Origin: Variovorax paradoxus
GTDB taxonomy: Bacteria; Pseudomonadota; Gammaproteobacteria; Burkholderiales; Burkholderiaceae_C
Direction: 5' to 3'
NCBI RefSeq assembly: GCF_024734665.1
Contig: NZ_CP102931.1
Span: 7,203,501-7,267,500 of the forward strand
DNA: 64,000 nt
Every line of letters begins with the position of its first letter. The first letter of the stretch is position 1. A program made the position numbers and the translations under genes. The notes beneath the pieces were generated by a model. The model searched no databases, had not been told where the DNA came from, and saw only the letters and a program-made list of their open reading frames with translations. Of this stretch, positions 16,010 through 25,080 are shown in pieces.

Positions 16010-16981
16010 ATGGCAGCCCCTTCCACCGGGCGAGCACGCGCGCTCGCCTTCCTTCTTGCAGGCCTCACCGCCGTCGGCACGGCCTTCGCATATCCCGACA
16101 AGCCCATCCGTTTCGTCGTGCCCTTCGCGCCGGGCGGAGGCACCGACCTCATCGCCCGCACGCTGGGCGCGGAGATGTCCAAGGACCTCGGGCAACCGGT
16201 CATCATCGACAACAAGCCGGGAGCAGGAACGTTGATCGGCACGGACAACGTGGCCAAGAGCGCGCCCGACGGCTACAGCGTCGTGGTCGCCTCGTTCGCC
16301 CACGCCGTCAATCCATCGCTGCAGCCCAGGCTTTCGTATGGCAGCAACAAGGCCTTTGCGCCGGTCATCCTCGTCGGGCGCGGACCCAACGTCCTGGTGG
16401 TGCGCCCCGACAGTCCCTACAAATCGGTGGCCGATGTGCTGGCCAGCGCCAAGGCCAATCCCGGCAAGCTGACTTTCGCATCGCAAGGTGCGGGTACCTC
16501 CGCTCATCTGGCCGGTGAGATGTTCGCCAATCTCGCGAAGGTAAAGCTCACGCACATACCTTACCGGGGCGCCGGCCCGGCGCTGACCGATCTGCTGGGC
16601 GGGCAGGTCGACATGATGTTCGCCACCGCGGCGGCCGTGTCCACCTTCGTCGACAGCGGCAAGCTGCGTGCGCTGGGCGTGACCACTGCCGAGCCCTCGC
16701 CGGCATTCAAGGGTGTGCCGGCCATCGCGGCCAGCGTGCCGGGCTATCTGGTGGAGAGCTGGTATGGCTTGTTCGTGCCGGCCGGCACCCCGCCTGCCGT
16801 TATCGACCGCCTCAACGCCGCCGGACGCAAGGCCGCGCGAGCGCCGGACTTCGTGCGAAAGATCGAGCATGAAGGCCTCGTGATCAATGCCGGCGCGCCT
16901 GCCGAACTCGACGACTACGTTCGCGCGGAAGAAGCGCGGTGGGCGCGCGTCATCAAGGAAAACGGCATCAAGGCCGACTGA
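16010..16981 (+). CDS. Bug-type tripartite tricarboxylate transporter receptor (TctC-like)
   Basis: A 323-residue periplasmic binding protein. ATG 16010 is chosen because CTGGAG precedes it and a signal peptide follows directly, ending at AFA before YPDKPIRFVVPFAPGGGTD. That last run is the signature of Bug receptors, with the two-loop ligand site completed by the conserved KPGAGTLIGTDNVAKS and HIPYRGAGPALTDLLGGQVD segments. Such receptors capture carboxylated compounds and deliver them to TctAB membrane proteins, which are absent here; orphan receptors are usual in this group of bacteria. First gene of an operon with a crotonase, an acyl-CoA synthetase and a PrpD family protein, so its ligand is probably the acid they degrade. 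Confidence 0.92.
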   Translation: MAAPSTGRARALAFLLAGLTAVGTAFAYPDKPIRFVVPFAPGGGTDLIARTLGAEMSKDLGQPVIIDNKPGAGTLIGTDNVAKSAPDGYSVVVASFAHAVNPSLQPRLSYGSNKAFAPVILVGRGPNVLVVRPDSPYKSVADVLASAKANPGKLTFASQGAGTSAHLAGEMFANLAKVKLTHIPYRGAGPALTDLLGGQVDMMFATAAAVSTFVDSGKLRALGVTTAEPSPAFKGVPAIAASVPGYLVESWYGLFVPAGTPPAVIDRLNAAGRKAARAPDFVRKIEHEGLVINAGAPAELDDYVRAEEARWARVIKENGIKAD

Positions 16982-17013
16982 ACGGCCGCCCTCGACTTCA
17001 GCCAGAAAAACTC

Positions 17014-17805
17014 ATGACCTACACCCTCATCGACTTCCAGGTGACGGACGCGATCGCGACCGTCACCTTCAATCGCCCCGACAAGCGCAACGCCATGAGC
17101 GACGACATGCGCGCGGAGTTCGCCGACGCGCTGGAGCGCGTGGCCGCGGACAAGACCATCAAGGCGCTGGTGCTGACCGGTGCCGGCAAGGGGTTTTGCG
17201 CGGGCGGCGACATCAGTGGCATGCAGAAGCGCATGAACGCGCCGGCTGGCGAAGTGGGCTTCAACGGATGGCATCGCCAGCAGCGCGTGCACCACGTGCA
17301 GGCGCTGCTGCACACCATGCCTAAGCCGGTGATCGCCGCTGTCAATGGCGCGGCCTCGGGGCTGGGCGCGGACACGGCGTTGGCCTGCGATTTCATCATC
17401 GCCAGCGAATGGGCCAGCTTTGCCTGGAGCTATGTCTTGCGCGGCATCATTCCCGATGGCGGCGGCATGTACTTCCTGCCGCGCCGGGTGGGCCTGCCCA
17501 AGGCCAAGGAGCTGATCTTCACTGGCCGCCAGGTCAAGGTGGATGAAGCCCTCTCGCTGGGCATCGTGGACCGCAAGACCGGCGCGGACACGCTGCTCGC
17601 CGACGCGCAGGCGTGGGCGGTCGAGCTCTCGTCTGCGTCTTCCACTGCGCTCGCGCTGACCAAGACCATCCTTAACCAGAGCTTCGAGCTGACCTCGCAC
17701 GATGTGTTCGCACAGGGCAGCCAGGCACAGGGGATCTGCTACACCAGCAGCGAGCACCGTGCCTCGGTGGAAGCGTTTCTCGCCAAGACCACCGCGAAGG
17801 ACTGA
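17014..17805 (+). CDS. Crotonase-fold enzyme, enoyl-CoA hydratase/isomerase family (PaaG-like active site)
   Basis: A 263-residue protein starting at ATG 17014. It has the crotonase oxyanion segments GAGKGFCAGGDISGM (about 56-70) and AVNGAASGLGADTALACD (about 109-126). Both hydratase glutamates of classical crotonase are replaced: aspartate 120 stands at the first place and tyrosine 140 at the second. An aspartate (D148, in IIPDGGG) sits where PaaG-type isomerases have their catalytic acid. It is therefore more likely a double-bond isomerase or another crotonase reaction than a standard hydratase. Encoded 32 bases after the Bug receptor and four bases before the acyl-CoA synthetase, it should act on the CoA thioester made by the latter. 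Confidence 0.88.
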   Translation: MTYTLIDFQVTDAIATVTFNRPDKRNAMSDDMRAEFADALERVAADKTIKALVLTGAGKGFCAGGDISGMQKRMNAPAGEVGFNGWHRQQRVHHVQALLHTMPKPVIAAVNGAASGLGADTALACDFIIASEWASFAWSYVLRGIIPDGGGMYFLPRRVGLPKAKELIFTGRQVKVDEALSLGIVDRKTGADTLLADAQAWAVELSSASSTALALTKTILNQSFELTSHDVFAQGSQAQGICYTSSEHRASVEAFLAKTTAKD

Positions 17806-17809
17806 CGCC

Positions 17810-19909
17810 ATGAACCACGCCATCGCCAAGCTGCTCTCGCCACGCAGCGTCGCCGTCATCGGCGCCTCGGCAGACCCGAAGAAGACCACCGGTCGCCCCG
17901 TGGCCTATCTGCAGAAGCACGGTTTTGCGGGCCGCATCATGCCGGTGAACCCGAAGGTCGATCGCATCGGCGATCTGCAGTGCTACGCCGATATTGCATC
18001 GCTGCCGGAGGTGCCCGACGTTGCCGTCGTGCTGCTGGGTGCCGAGCGCGCGCATCTGGCGGTGAAGGAGCTGTCGGCACGCGGCTGTGCCGCGGCCATC
18101 GTGCTGGCCAGCGGCTATACCGAAACCGGGGAAGACGGTGCGCGGCGCCAGCAGCAGCTGATCGAGGCGGCCGGCGCGATGCGCATCCTGGGCCCCAACA
18201 CCATCGGGCTTGTCAATCTCACGGACAACATCGTCCTGTCGCCGTCGGGCGCGCTGGAGATGGACGAGTTTCAGGCCGGAGGCATCGGCGTGGTCTCGCA
18301 AAGCGGCGGCATCCTGGGCTCGCTGCTGTCCCGCGCCGCGGCGCGCGGCATCGGCCTGTCGAAGCTGATTTCCACCAGCAACGAGGTCGATCTGGAACTG
18401 CCCGACTTCATCGACCACCTGGCCGATGACCCGGCCACCAAGGTGATTGCGCTGTACGTCGAAACCGTGCGCAACCCTGCGAAGTTCCGCGCGGCCTGCC
18501 TGAAGGCCGCGCGCCTGGGCAAGCCTGTCGTCGCCTTCAAGATCGGCCGGTCGGAGGCGGGGGCCAAGGCCGCGGTTTCGCACACCGGTGCCATGGCGGG
18601 CGCCGACAGCATGTACGACGCGCTGTTCAAGCAGGTGGGGGTGATTCGTGCCCGGAGCTTTTCCGATCTGCTGGATATTCCCTCAGCGCTGACCACGGGC
18701 CGCAAGTTGCTTGGCAGGCGCGTCGCCGTCCTGACTTCCACGGGCGGAGCCGGCACGCTGGTTTCCGATGATCTGGGCGTGGCAGGCTTCGACACGCCTG
18801 CCCCCGATGCTGCCACTGCCGATGCGCTGCGTGCGTTGCAGACGGGGACCGAGGCCGTGCTGGACCGCAACCCGATCGACGTGACTCTGGCGGGGCTTCG
18901 CCCCGACCTGCTGCGAGGTGCCATCAACGCGCTGCTGGCGAGCGCTAGCTACGACGCGCTGGTGATCATCGTCGGCTCTTCCAGCCTGGCCATGCCCGAA
19001 CTGCTGGCCGGCGCCATCCAGGACTGCCTGCCCAGTTCCGACAAGCCGGTGATGGCGTACGTGAGCCCGCATGCGCCCGAAGTGGGGGCACTTCTCACGC
19101 GATGCGGCGTGCCGGCATTCACCGCCGCCGAGAGCTGCACCGCCGCGCTGGCGGGCATGCTGCGCGTGCAAGGGTTCGCCGCGCCCGAGGAAGGCGACAC
19201 GTCCTTGTCGCTGATCGAGGTTGGCGAGCTGGCTGGCGGTTCGCTGGACGAGGCACAGGCCAAGCAGTTGTTCTCGCGCTTCGGCGTGCCGTGTGTCGCC
19301 GAGCGGATCGTTGGTTCCCCGGCCGAGGCCGAAGCAGCCGCGCGTGAACTGGGCGGGCGCGTCGTGCTCAAGATCCTGTCGTCTGAAATCACGCACAAGA
19401 GCGATGTGGGCGGCGTCGCCGTCGGGCTGGGCAGCGAAGCTATTGGCGAACGCATTGGCCGCATGGCGGCCGATGTGAAGGCTCGCAGCGGCGTGCATCC
19501 CGAGCGTTTTCTTGTGCAGGAGATGGTGTCGGGCGGGACGGAGCTGATCCTCGGAATGCACCGCGATGCGCTCGGCACGGCCATCCTGCTGGGCATGGGA
19601 GGTGTGACGGCGGAGCTCTTCAAGGACACGACCATGCGGCTGCTGGCGCAGGACGCGCAGGGTCTGAAGCCGCTCGGCCGCGCCGAGGCACTGTCGATGG
19701 CGCAGGACCTCAAGACCTGGCCGCTGCTGGATGGTTTCCGGGGACGGCCCAAGGCTGACGTCGAGGCATTGGCCGACGCGATCGTCGCCTTCTCGAGGAT
19801 GGCGGCCCAGCTCGGAGAACGGTTGGTCGAGGCCGAAATCAATCCGGTCTTCGTGCTGTCGCAAGGTCAGGGCGTGCGCGCCGCCGACGGCGTGGTCGTT
19901 CTGGCCTGA
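17810..19909 (+). CDS. ADP-forming acyl-CoA synthetase (acetate-CoA ligase family)
   Basis: A 699-residue fused synthetase. The N-terminal CoA-binding domain starts LLSPRSVAVIGASADPKKTTGRP. A succinyl-CoA-ligase-like domain follows, with the phosphohistidine motif VSHTGAMAG (H258). The C-terminal ATP-grasp domain begins near residue 480 and includes VVLKILSSEITHKSDVGGV. The enzyme joins a carboxylic acid to CoA with ATP, giving ADP and phosphate through a phosphohistidine. It starts four bases after the crotonase stop and ends ten bases before the PrpD gene, so the four genes form one operon. The acid it activates is unknown; the ADP-forming class handles short acids, aromatic acids such as pimelate, citramalate or ferulate analogues, and others. 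Confidence 0.9.
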   Translation: MNHAIAKLLSPRSVAVIGASADPKKTTGRPVAYLQKHGFAGRIMPVNPKVDRIGDLQCYADIASLPEVPDVAVVLLGAERAHLAVKELSARGCAAAIVLASGYTETGEDGARRQQQLIEAAGAMRILGPNTIGLVNLTDNIVLSPSGALEMDEFQAGGIGVVSQSGGILGSLLSRAAARGIGLSKLISTSNEVDLELPDFIDHLADDPATKVIALYVETVRNPAKFRAACLKAARLGKPVVAFKIGRSEAGAKAAVSHTGAMAGADSMYDALFKQVGVIRARSFSDLLDIPSALTTGRKLLGRRVAVLTSTGGAGTLVSDDLGVAGFDTPAPDAATADALRALQTGTEAVLDRNPIDVTLAGLRPDLLRGAINALLASASYDALVIIVGSSSLAMPELLAGAIQDCLPSSDKPVMAYVSPHAPEVGALLTRCGVPAFTAAESCTAALAGMLRVQGFAAPEEGDTSLSLIEVGELAGGSLDEAQAKQLFSRFGVPCVAERIVGSPAEAEAAARELGGRVVLKILSSEITHKSDVGGVAVGLGSEAIGERIGRMAADVKARSGVHPERFLVQEMVSGGTELILGMHRDALGTAILLGMGGVTAELFKDTTMRLLAQDAQGLKPLGRAEALSMAQDLKTWPLLDGFRGRPKADVEALADAIVAFSRMAAQLGERLVEAEINPVFVLSQGQGVRAADGVVVLA

Positions 19910-19919
19910 GCGACTCGCC

Positions 19920-21257
19920 ATGTACGCCACTGAAGTATTTGCCCGCTATGCCGCCGAATTCCGCCATGCCCGGCTGGACGACGACGTGCTGCACCACGCG
20001 AAGCGCGCAGTGATCGACTGGTACGCCGCGCTGTTTCCGGGGCTGTCGGTAGCGCCGATGCCGCAACTGCACGCGCTGCTGGCGGAAGATCTGGACCGCG
20101 GTCGTGCACGCCTGCCTGACGGCCGTTGCGCAACGCCGCGCGTTGCCGCGCTGCTCAACGGAACGGCCGCCCATGCGGCGGAAGTGGATGACAGCTTTCG
20201 CGACGCGATGTACCACCCGGGCGCGGCCACGGTGGCGGCGGCGCTGGCTACCGCGCAGGACAGCGGCGCGACCGGCCTGGGCTTCCTGCGCGGCGTGGTG
20301 CTCGGCTATGAGGTTTCGACCCGCATCGGGGTGGTGATGGGACGGCCGCACTATCACCACTGGCACAACACGGGCACCGTGGGCACTTTCGGGGCTGCCT
20401 CTGCCGCCGCCGGACTGCTTGGATTGCAGGAGGAGCCCTTTGCCCATGCGCTGGCCACGGCCGCGACCTTTGCTGCCGGCCTGCAACAGGCCTTCCGCAT
20501 GGACTCGATGTCCAAGCCTCTGCATGCGGGCCGCGCCGCCGAGAGCGGCGTGTTCGCCGCCCAACTGGCCGCGCGAGGCGTGACGGGCTCGCTGGATGTG
20601 CTCGATGGCGAGGCCGGCTTCGGTCGCGCCATGAGCGACGGGCCGGACTGGTCGAAGGTGGGCGATACGTTGGGACGCGAATTCAACATCACGCGGCTGA
20701 CCTTCAAGAACCACATCGGCTGCGGTCATACCTTCGCCGCCATCGACGGCGTTCTGGAGCTGGCGCGCCAGCACGGATTGCGCGCACCGGACATCCGCCG
20801 CGTCCACGTGGCGACCTATGGCCCCGCGCTGGACATCGCCTGCCACGAAGACCCGCACACCGAAAACGAAGCCCGCTTCAGCCTGCGCTTCGTGGTGGCC
20901 ACGGCATTGGTGCATGGCAGCGTACGGCTCGCGGCCTACACGCCCGAGCGGCTGGCGGATGCCGACACGCACGCCATGATGGCGCGCATCACGGCTGTGG
21001 TCGATCCGGAACTCGATGCGACTTTCCCTGGCCGCCGCTCGGCCCGTGTGGAGATCGAGACCGCCGACGGCCAGCGCCACGCCTGGCTGCAGCCCGACCG
21101 CAAGGGCGACCCCGAACTGCCGCTGTCGGACGCCGAACTGGAGGACAAGTTTCTCGAACTGGCGGCACCGGTGGTCGGTGCCGAGCGCGCGCAGACGCTG
21201 CTGCAGCGCATCTGGGGCCTGGATCGAGCGGGGGACCTGCAGGGGCTCGCGGTCTGA
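19920..21257 (+). CDS. MmgE/PrpD family protein
   Basis: A 445-residue protein starting at ATG 19920. It shows the family pattern: an N-terminal helical domain with HAKRAVIDWYAALFPG, the HAAEVDDSFRDAMYHPGAA block that holds the active-site aspartate and histidine, and FKNHIGCGHTFAAIDGVLEL, where the conserved lysine and cysteine lie. The family contains 2-methylcitrate dehydratase, cis-aconitate decarboxylase and iminodisuccinate epimerase, so it acts on a di- or tricarboxylate by dehydration, decarboxylation or epimerisation. Last gene of the operon that begins with the Bug receptor at 16010. The exact reaction cannot be chosen from sequence alone. Confidence 0.88.
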   Translation: MYATEVFARYAAEFRHARLDDDVLHHAKRAVIDWYAALFPGLSVAPMPQLHALLAEDLDRGRARLPDGRCATPRVAALLNGTAAHAAEVDDSFRDAMYHPGAATVAAALATAQDSGATGLGFLRGVVLGYEVSTRIGVVMGRPHYHHWHNTGTVGTFGAASAAAGLLGLQEEPFAHALATAATFAAGLQQAFRMDSMSKPLHAGRAAESGVFAAQLAARGVTGSLDVLDGEAGFGRAMSDGPDWSKVGDTLGREFNITRLTFKNHIGCGHTFAAIDGVLELARQHGLRAPDIRRVHVATYGPALDIACHEDPHTENEARFSLRFVVATALVHGSVRLAAYTPERLADADTHAMMARITAVVDPELDATFPGRRSARVEIETADGQRHAWLQPDRKGDPELPLSDAELEDKFLELAAPVVGAERAQTLLQRIWGLDRAGDLQGLAV

Positions 21258-21269
21258 GCCTGCATGCGA

Positions 21270-21346
21270 GGGGGCTGGCCCAACCCATAGGCCACCGCCG
21301 TGCCGACGAGGCCGCCACCGATCGCGATCACGTCACTCGGAAACAT
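21270..21346 (-). pseudogene. N-terminal remnant of an FAD-dependent oxidoreductase
   Basis: On the minus strand an ATG at 21346 begins about 23 residues of a typical dinucleotide-binding fold (DVIAIGGGLVGTAVAYGLG). The similarity stops near 21275, just before the end of the PrpD gene. The same fold start appears at the head of the intact oxidoreductase encoded at 21356-22681 (VVVIGGGIIGVFTAYYLAQ), which ends only ten bases away. This looks like the 5' end of a second, deleted oxidoreductase gene. It is too short to be functional. Confidence 0.55.
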
Positions 21347-21355
21347 GTGCCCGGC

Positions 21356-22681
21356 CTAGAAATCGGCGACCTTGCCCCATGCGGTACCGCTGAACCGCTC
21401 CGGTCGGTACGGCGCGGGGTCCACGATCGGTTCGGCACCGGTGGCAAGGTCTGCGATCAGGTGGCCCGCACCGGGGCCGATGCCGAAGCCGTGCCCGGAA
21501 AAGCCTGCGGCCAGGATGAACCCCGGCATGCCCGGCACTTCGCCGATGCCGGGAACACCGTCGGGCGTGCTGTCGATGTAGCCAGCCCAGGCGTGCGTGA
21601 TCTTCGCTTCGCGAAGTTGAGGCAGCAGTTCGACGGCGCGGCGTTGTGTCTCCCTGATCGCGGACATGTCGGGCTTGGGATCGAGGATGCGCACCCGCTC
21701 CATCGGCGTCGGCGCATCGAGCCGCCACCTCGCCAGCGTTTCATGGCCACCCCGAATGCCTTCCAGCCCGCCCGGACGAAGGTTGCGCCAGCGTTTGGCG
21801 AACATGGGCACGAACTGCGGCGCGAAGCGCATGAACTGCGGCGTCACGTCCACACGCGCGCGGCCGCTGATGGCCAGCGCGTAGCGTCCGTCGTTGCGGC
21901 GCGTGGCCGACACGTTCCCGCTGACCAGCGCCGCCGGCAAGCGATGCGCCACAGGCGACACGCTCATGATGGATTGACGGACCGAGGCCTGCGGAAAACG
22001 GATGCCCAGTTGGCGGCAGAACGATGATGCCCAGGCGCCGCCCGCCATCACGACCGTCCGTGTCTTGATGACGCCGGCTTCCGTGACAACGCCGCTGACC
22101 CGTCCGCCTTCCGTCTCGATACCGCGGGCCGCGCAGTTCTGGTGGACGCTGCCGCCGAGCTTGATGAGCGCAGCGGCCACGGCGGGCGCGGCCTTGGCGG
22201 GATCGGCGATACCGTCGCTGGGCGAGAAGACCCCGCCTTTCCAGGCGCGGCCGGTCGCATGTCCGCGCTGGGCGGCTTCGCGGCTGCTCAGTACGTGGGT
22301 CGTCACGCCGGCGGTCTTCGCAAAATCACGCCAGCCGGCCCAGCGGGACAGCTCGGCTTCGTCGTTGCTGAGGTACAGCAGCCCGCAGCGATGGAAGCCC
22401 GTGTCTTCGCCGCTCTCGGCGGCAAAGCGTTCCCAGAGATCGAGGCTCTTGCTCGCCAGCGGCAGCTCGCGGGCGTCGCGGTTCTGCTGCCGGCACCAGC
22501 CCCAGTTGCGGCTCGATTGCTCGGCGCCGATCCGGCCCTTTTCCACCAGGGCCACTGAAACTCCGCGCTGGGCCAGGTAGTAGGCGGTGAAGACGCCGAT
22601 GATGCCGCCGCCGATCACGACGACATCGGCGCAGGCCGGCAGCTGGGTGGACGTGTGGATGTGATTCAGCGGAGGAGACAT
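21356..22681 (-). CDS. FAD-dependent amine oxidoreductase (DAO family)
   Basis: A 441-residue flavoprotein. The start at 22681 (MSPPLNHIH) is chosen because a GGAG-rich ribosome binding site sits just before it. The FAD-binding Rossmann motif VVIGGGIIGVFTAYYLAQRG lies near residues 20-39. Then come the SSRNWGWCRQQNRD substrate-side loop, as in gamma-glutamylputrescine and D-amino-acid type oxidases, and the C-terminal flavin loop AAGFSGHGFGIGPGAGHLIADL. It should oxidise the C-N bond of an amine or amino acid and release an imine. It lies 20 bases downstream of the bicupin gene on the same strand, so the two form an operon. The substrate is not identifiable. Confidence 0.9.
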   Translation of the reverse strand: MSPPLNHIHTSTQLPACADVVVIGGGIIGVFTAYYLAQRGVSVALVEKGRIGAEQSSRNWGWCRQQNRDARELPLASKSLDLWERFAAESGEDTGFHRCGLLYLSNDEAELSRWAGWRDFAKTAGVTTHVLSSREAAQRGHATGRAWKGGVFSPSDGIADPAKAAPAVAAALIKLGGSVHQNCAARGIETEGGRVSGVVTEAGVIKTRTVVMAGGAWASSFCRQLGIRFPQASVRQSIMSVSPVAHRLPAALVSGNVSATRRNDGRYALAISGRARVDVTPQFMRFAPQFVPMFAKRWRNLRPGGLEGIRGGHETLARWRLDAPTPMERVRILDPKPDMSAIRETQRRAVELLPQLREAKITHAWAGYIDSTPDGVPGIGEVPGMPGFILAAGFSGHGFGIGPGAGHLIADLATGAEPIVDPAPYRPERFSGTAWGKVADF

Positions 22682-22701
22682 GGTGCAGCTCGCTCGATGG
22701 T

Positions 22702-23421
22702 TCAGGCTGGCACGCTCTGGACCACATAGAACTTCGCCACGCGGTCGTTGCTTTCCCATCCGATCGGCGCGCCCTGGGGCACGAAGAGCGAATCACCGGT
22801 GCCTACCGACAGCACGCTGCCATCGGGGGCTGCGAATCCCACGCTGCCGGCCACGAGGTGCATGAACTCGTTCACGCGATGCGGGCGAACGACCCGGTGG
22901 TAGGGGGTCGAGTCCCATGTGCCGGCGCTGTACTGCGCGCCGTCGTCGATGAAGACGTTGTCGCTGCGGCACGTCGGCGCGGGGCTCAGCAGCACTTCCG
23001 CGGGCAGCGTGCCGGTGGGCTTGAAGTTGGCGTCGGCACGCAGGGGAAAGAGACCGCGTCGGGTCGGTCGCTCGCAAGCGGCCGCGCAAAACACGAAGCG
23101 CACGCGGGAGCGGGCCTCGACGCGAAGCGAGGTACCGCATCCGATGACGGCGCCCGCCTGGGGGCCGACGACGAGCGGCGCCGCGCCGGCCGCCGTCAAG
23201 GTCAGCTCGCCCTCGACCACGACGATGGTTTCGATGTGGGGATAGCTTGCGACTTCGAGCTCGCCGATGAAGCTGGTGCGGCCCGCGCTCATCGAGCCCG
23301 GCCCTTCCCACGCGATCTCGCGATGCCGTGCAAACGGGTCGTCCTTGCCGAACGCCGCTCTCCGGAAAGCGGTTGAAACGGGCGCGCCGTCGGCACGATG
23401 CAGTACTAGGGCCATGGTCAT
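22702..23421 (-). CDS. Bicupin protein, DUF861/ureidoglycine-aminohydrolase-like
   Basis: A 239-residue protein. ATG 23421 is preferred over a GTG at 23454 because CAGGAG stands the right distance before it. Two cupin halves can be seen: one with HIETIVVVEGELTLTAAG (about residues 58-75) and one with HRVNEFMHLVAGSVGF followed by VGTGDSLFVPQGAPIGWES. The overall arrangement resembles the (S)-ureidoglycine aminohydrolase and DUF861 cupins, which bind a metal and act on small amine compounds or serve as sensors. It is the first gene of an operon with the FAD amine oxidase, suggesting a shared amine or amino-acid catabolic step. Specific activity is not predictable. Confidence 0.8.
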   Translation of the reverse strand: MTMALVLHRADGAPVSTAFRRAAFGKDDPFARHREIAWEGPGSMSAGRTSFIGELEVASYPHIETIVVVEGELTLTAAGAAPLVVGPQAGAVIGCGTSLRVEARSRVRFVFCAAACERPTRRGLFPLRADANFKPTGTLPAEVLLSPAPTCRSDNVFIDDGAQYSAGTWDSTPYHRVVRPHRVNEFMHLVAGSVGFAAPDGSVLSVGTGDSLFVPQGAPIGWESNDRVAKFYVVQSVPA

Positions 23422-23500
23422 TGATTGCTCCTGCGCGATGCGCAATGTCTTCACTGAAAGCTGTCAGTCGGTGATGCAGTCCGAGGGGGGCTGCGGTCGG

Positions 23501-23520
23501 GCTTTTGGATGTCCAAAAGC
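23501..23520. promoter_or_regulatory. Near-perfect 20-base palindrome upstream of the bicupin operon
   Basis: The arms GCTTTTGGA and TCCAAAAGC are exact reverse complements separated by two bases. The site lies 80 bases upstream of the bicupin start, on the side where its promoter must be, in a 256-base gap that holds no gene. It has the size and symmetry of a dimeric repressor or activator operator. No regulator gene lies next to the operon, so the protein that binds is unknown. Confidence 0.5.
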
Positions 23521-23677
23521 TTAGGCTGCGTGCCCCTTGCGCCGGTGCTTCAATGAGGGTCTTGCACAGAGCAGGCTGCCGTTATGCCGGTCGTTACCGC
23601 AGATCCTGCCGCCCGTCGAAGCGCGGCTCGAGAACGCGCTCATCGGGGGAACCGCTTCACCCGACAGTTCGTCAGTC

Positions 23678-25066
23678 TCACACTCTCCCTGCAAAGGCTC
23701 TTCTCACGGCCACGGCCGCTGTCCATTGGGCTCCTTGCCCTTGCAGCAGGCCATCACGCGCCTTCAAGTAGCTGCGGCGCGTATCAAGGACTGTGTTCAG
23801 ATCCACCAAGCCCGAGGTGAACATCTGCTCACTCCTGGAGGCGGCATTGGCTCCCGCTGACTGAGCTTGTTCCAACGCAGAAACGCCAGCTCGCGCCGCC
23901 TCGAGTTGTACGGCCGCAGTTTCGGCGTCCGCCAGCGCGACCAGGATCGCCTTCTCATGCGCGAGCATTGCTTCCTTTGCCTTGGCTTCGTGAATCTCGA
24001 TGTTGGCCCTGATGCGGCCACCATCGAAGATAGGCAACGAGAGTGCAACGCCGTACCCAACCACGGTCGTTGGCGATGCACTTGCTCCTCCAGCACGCAG
24101 GCGCTCCCTGCTTCCCGACCAATCGAGCGCGATGCGCGGGTACAAGTCGCGCTTGGCAACCCCCAGGCGCGCGACTGCGGCCTCTACGGCACGCGCCGGT
24201 CCTCGAACATCAGGACGGCGCTCGAGCAATTCGATCGGCAGCAGGACGGCCGGCATGCCGGCAGCTGTGCTGGCGGCGGCGGGGAAAGTCAATCTCGAAG
24301 GTGGCTGCGCAGAGCCCAGAAGAACGGCCATCTGCCGCAGCCTCGCATCCCGCGCCCCTCGCAACTGCGCCGCATTGGCGCGCTCCTGCCCAAGCTCGGC
24401 CGTCAGTCTGTCGATGTCGAGCTTGCCGACCTGGCCCGCCTCGAACCGCCGCCGGGCCACTTCAATCTGACGCTCCAACGTAGCAGCGGCTTCGCGCGCA
24501 ACCGCGTCTCGCTGCGTCAGGGTCTGCGCGTCGAAATACGCTGTCATCACCTCGCCCGCAATCGCGACGCGCAAGGCTTGGCGCACAAGCTCCGCACTTT
24601 CGAAATCCTTTTCGGCCGCAAGACTCGCCAGCTCCTGGTCCCCGAAGAAGTCCGGCTCCCAGCTCGCTCGGAAGCCACCGCGAGCGAGATTGGCCTTGGG
24701 GTCCGCACTGGACTCACGGCCACGCCGCAGGCCGGCATTCAGGCTCATTTGCGGGTAGCGATCGGCATCGGCCGTGTCTACGAGCGCGCGAGCCTGTGCA
24801 ACCCGGGCAGCAGCCATGCGGAGGTCGGCATTGGCAAGCAATGCGGATTCGACGAGCGCGCTGAGTTCGGGGTTGTCGAAGTCGCGCCACCATGCGCTGG
24901 CGGACATCCGGTTCCTCTCGGTGCCGGTTCCGGTGTCAAAACTCCACGCCGCCGGCACGGCGTCGTAGGAGGGTGGGGTGGATGTGGGCGTTGCGCATCC
25001 GGCCAGCATTACGAGCGCAAGCGCCGATGCTGCAATTCTGGATATGTGGGTTCTGGCAAGGGTCAT
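23678..25066 (-). CDS. Outer-membrane efflux lipoprotein, NodT family
   Basis: A 462-residue outer-membrane channel subunit. A lipoprotein signal with lipobox LAGC ends near residue 24. The protein then shows the duplicated TolC-like helical hairpins: WWRDFDNPELSALVESALLANADLRMAAARVAQARA in the first repeat, and the second-repeat counterpart GLVDLNTVLDTRRSYLKARDGLL near the C-terminus. The RRPDVRGPARAVEAAVARLG segment is typical of NodT/OprM proteins. It should form the outer-membrane exit duct of the RND system encoded divergently at 25718-29967. It is transcribed from a promoter that overlaps the TetR operator, so duct and pump would be derepressed together. Confidence 0.93.
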   Translation of the reverse strand: MTLARTHISRIAASALALVMLAGCATPTSTPPSYDAVPAAWSFDTGTGTERNRMSASAWWRDFDNPELSALVESALLANADLRMAAARVAQARALVDTADADRYPQMSLNAGLRRGRESSADPKANLARGGFRASWEPDFFGDQELASLAAEKDFESAELVRQALRVAIAGEVMTAYFDAQTLTQRDAVAREAAATLERQIEVARRRFEAGQVGKLDIDRLTAELGQERANAAQLRGARDARLRQMAVLLGSAQPPSRLTFPAAASTAAGMPAVLLPIELLERRPDVRGPARAVEAAVARLGVAKRDLYPRIALDWSGSRERLRAGGASASPTTVVGYGVALSLPIFDGGRIRANIEIHEAKAKEAMLAHEKAILVALADAETAAVQLEAARAGVSALEQAQSAGANAASRSEQMFTSGLVDLNTVLDTRRSYLKARDGLLQGQGAQWTAAVAVRRAFAGRV

Positions 25067-25080
25067 GGGAGTCTTCGGTG

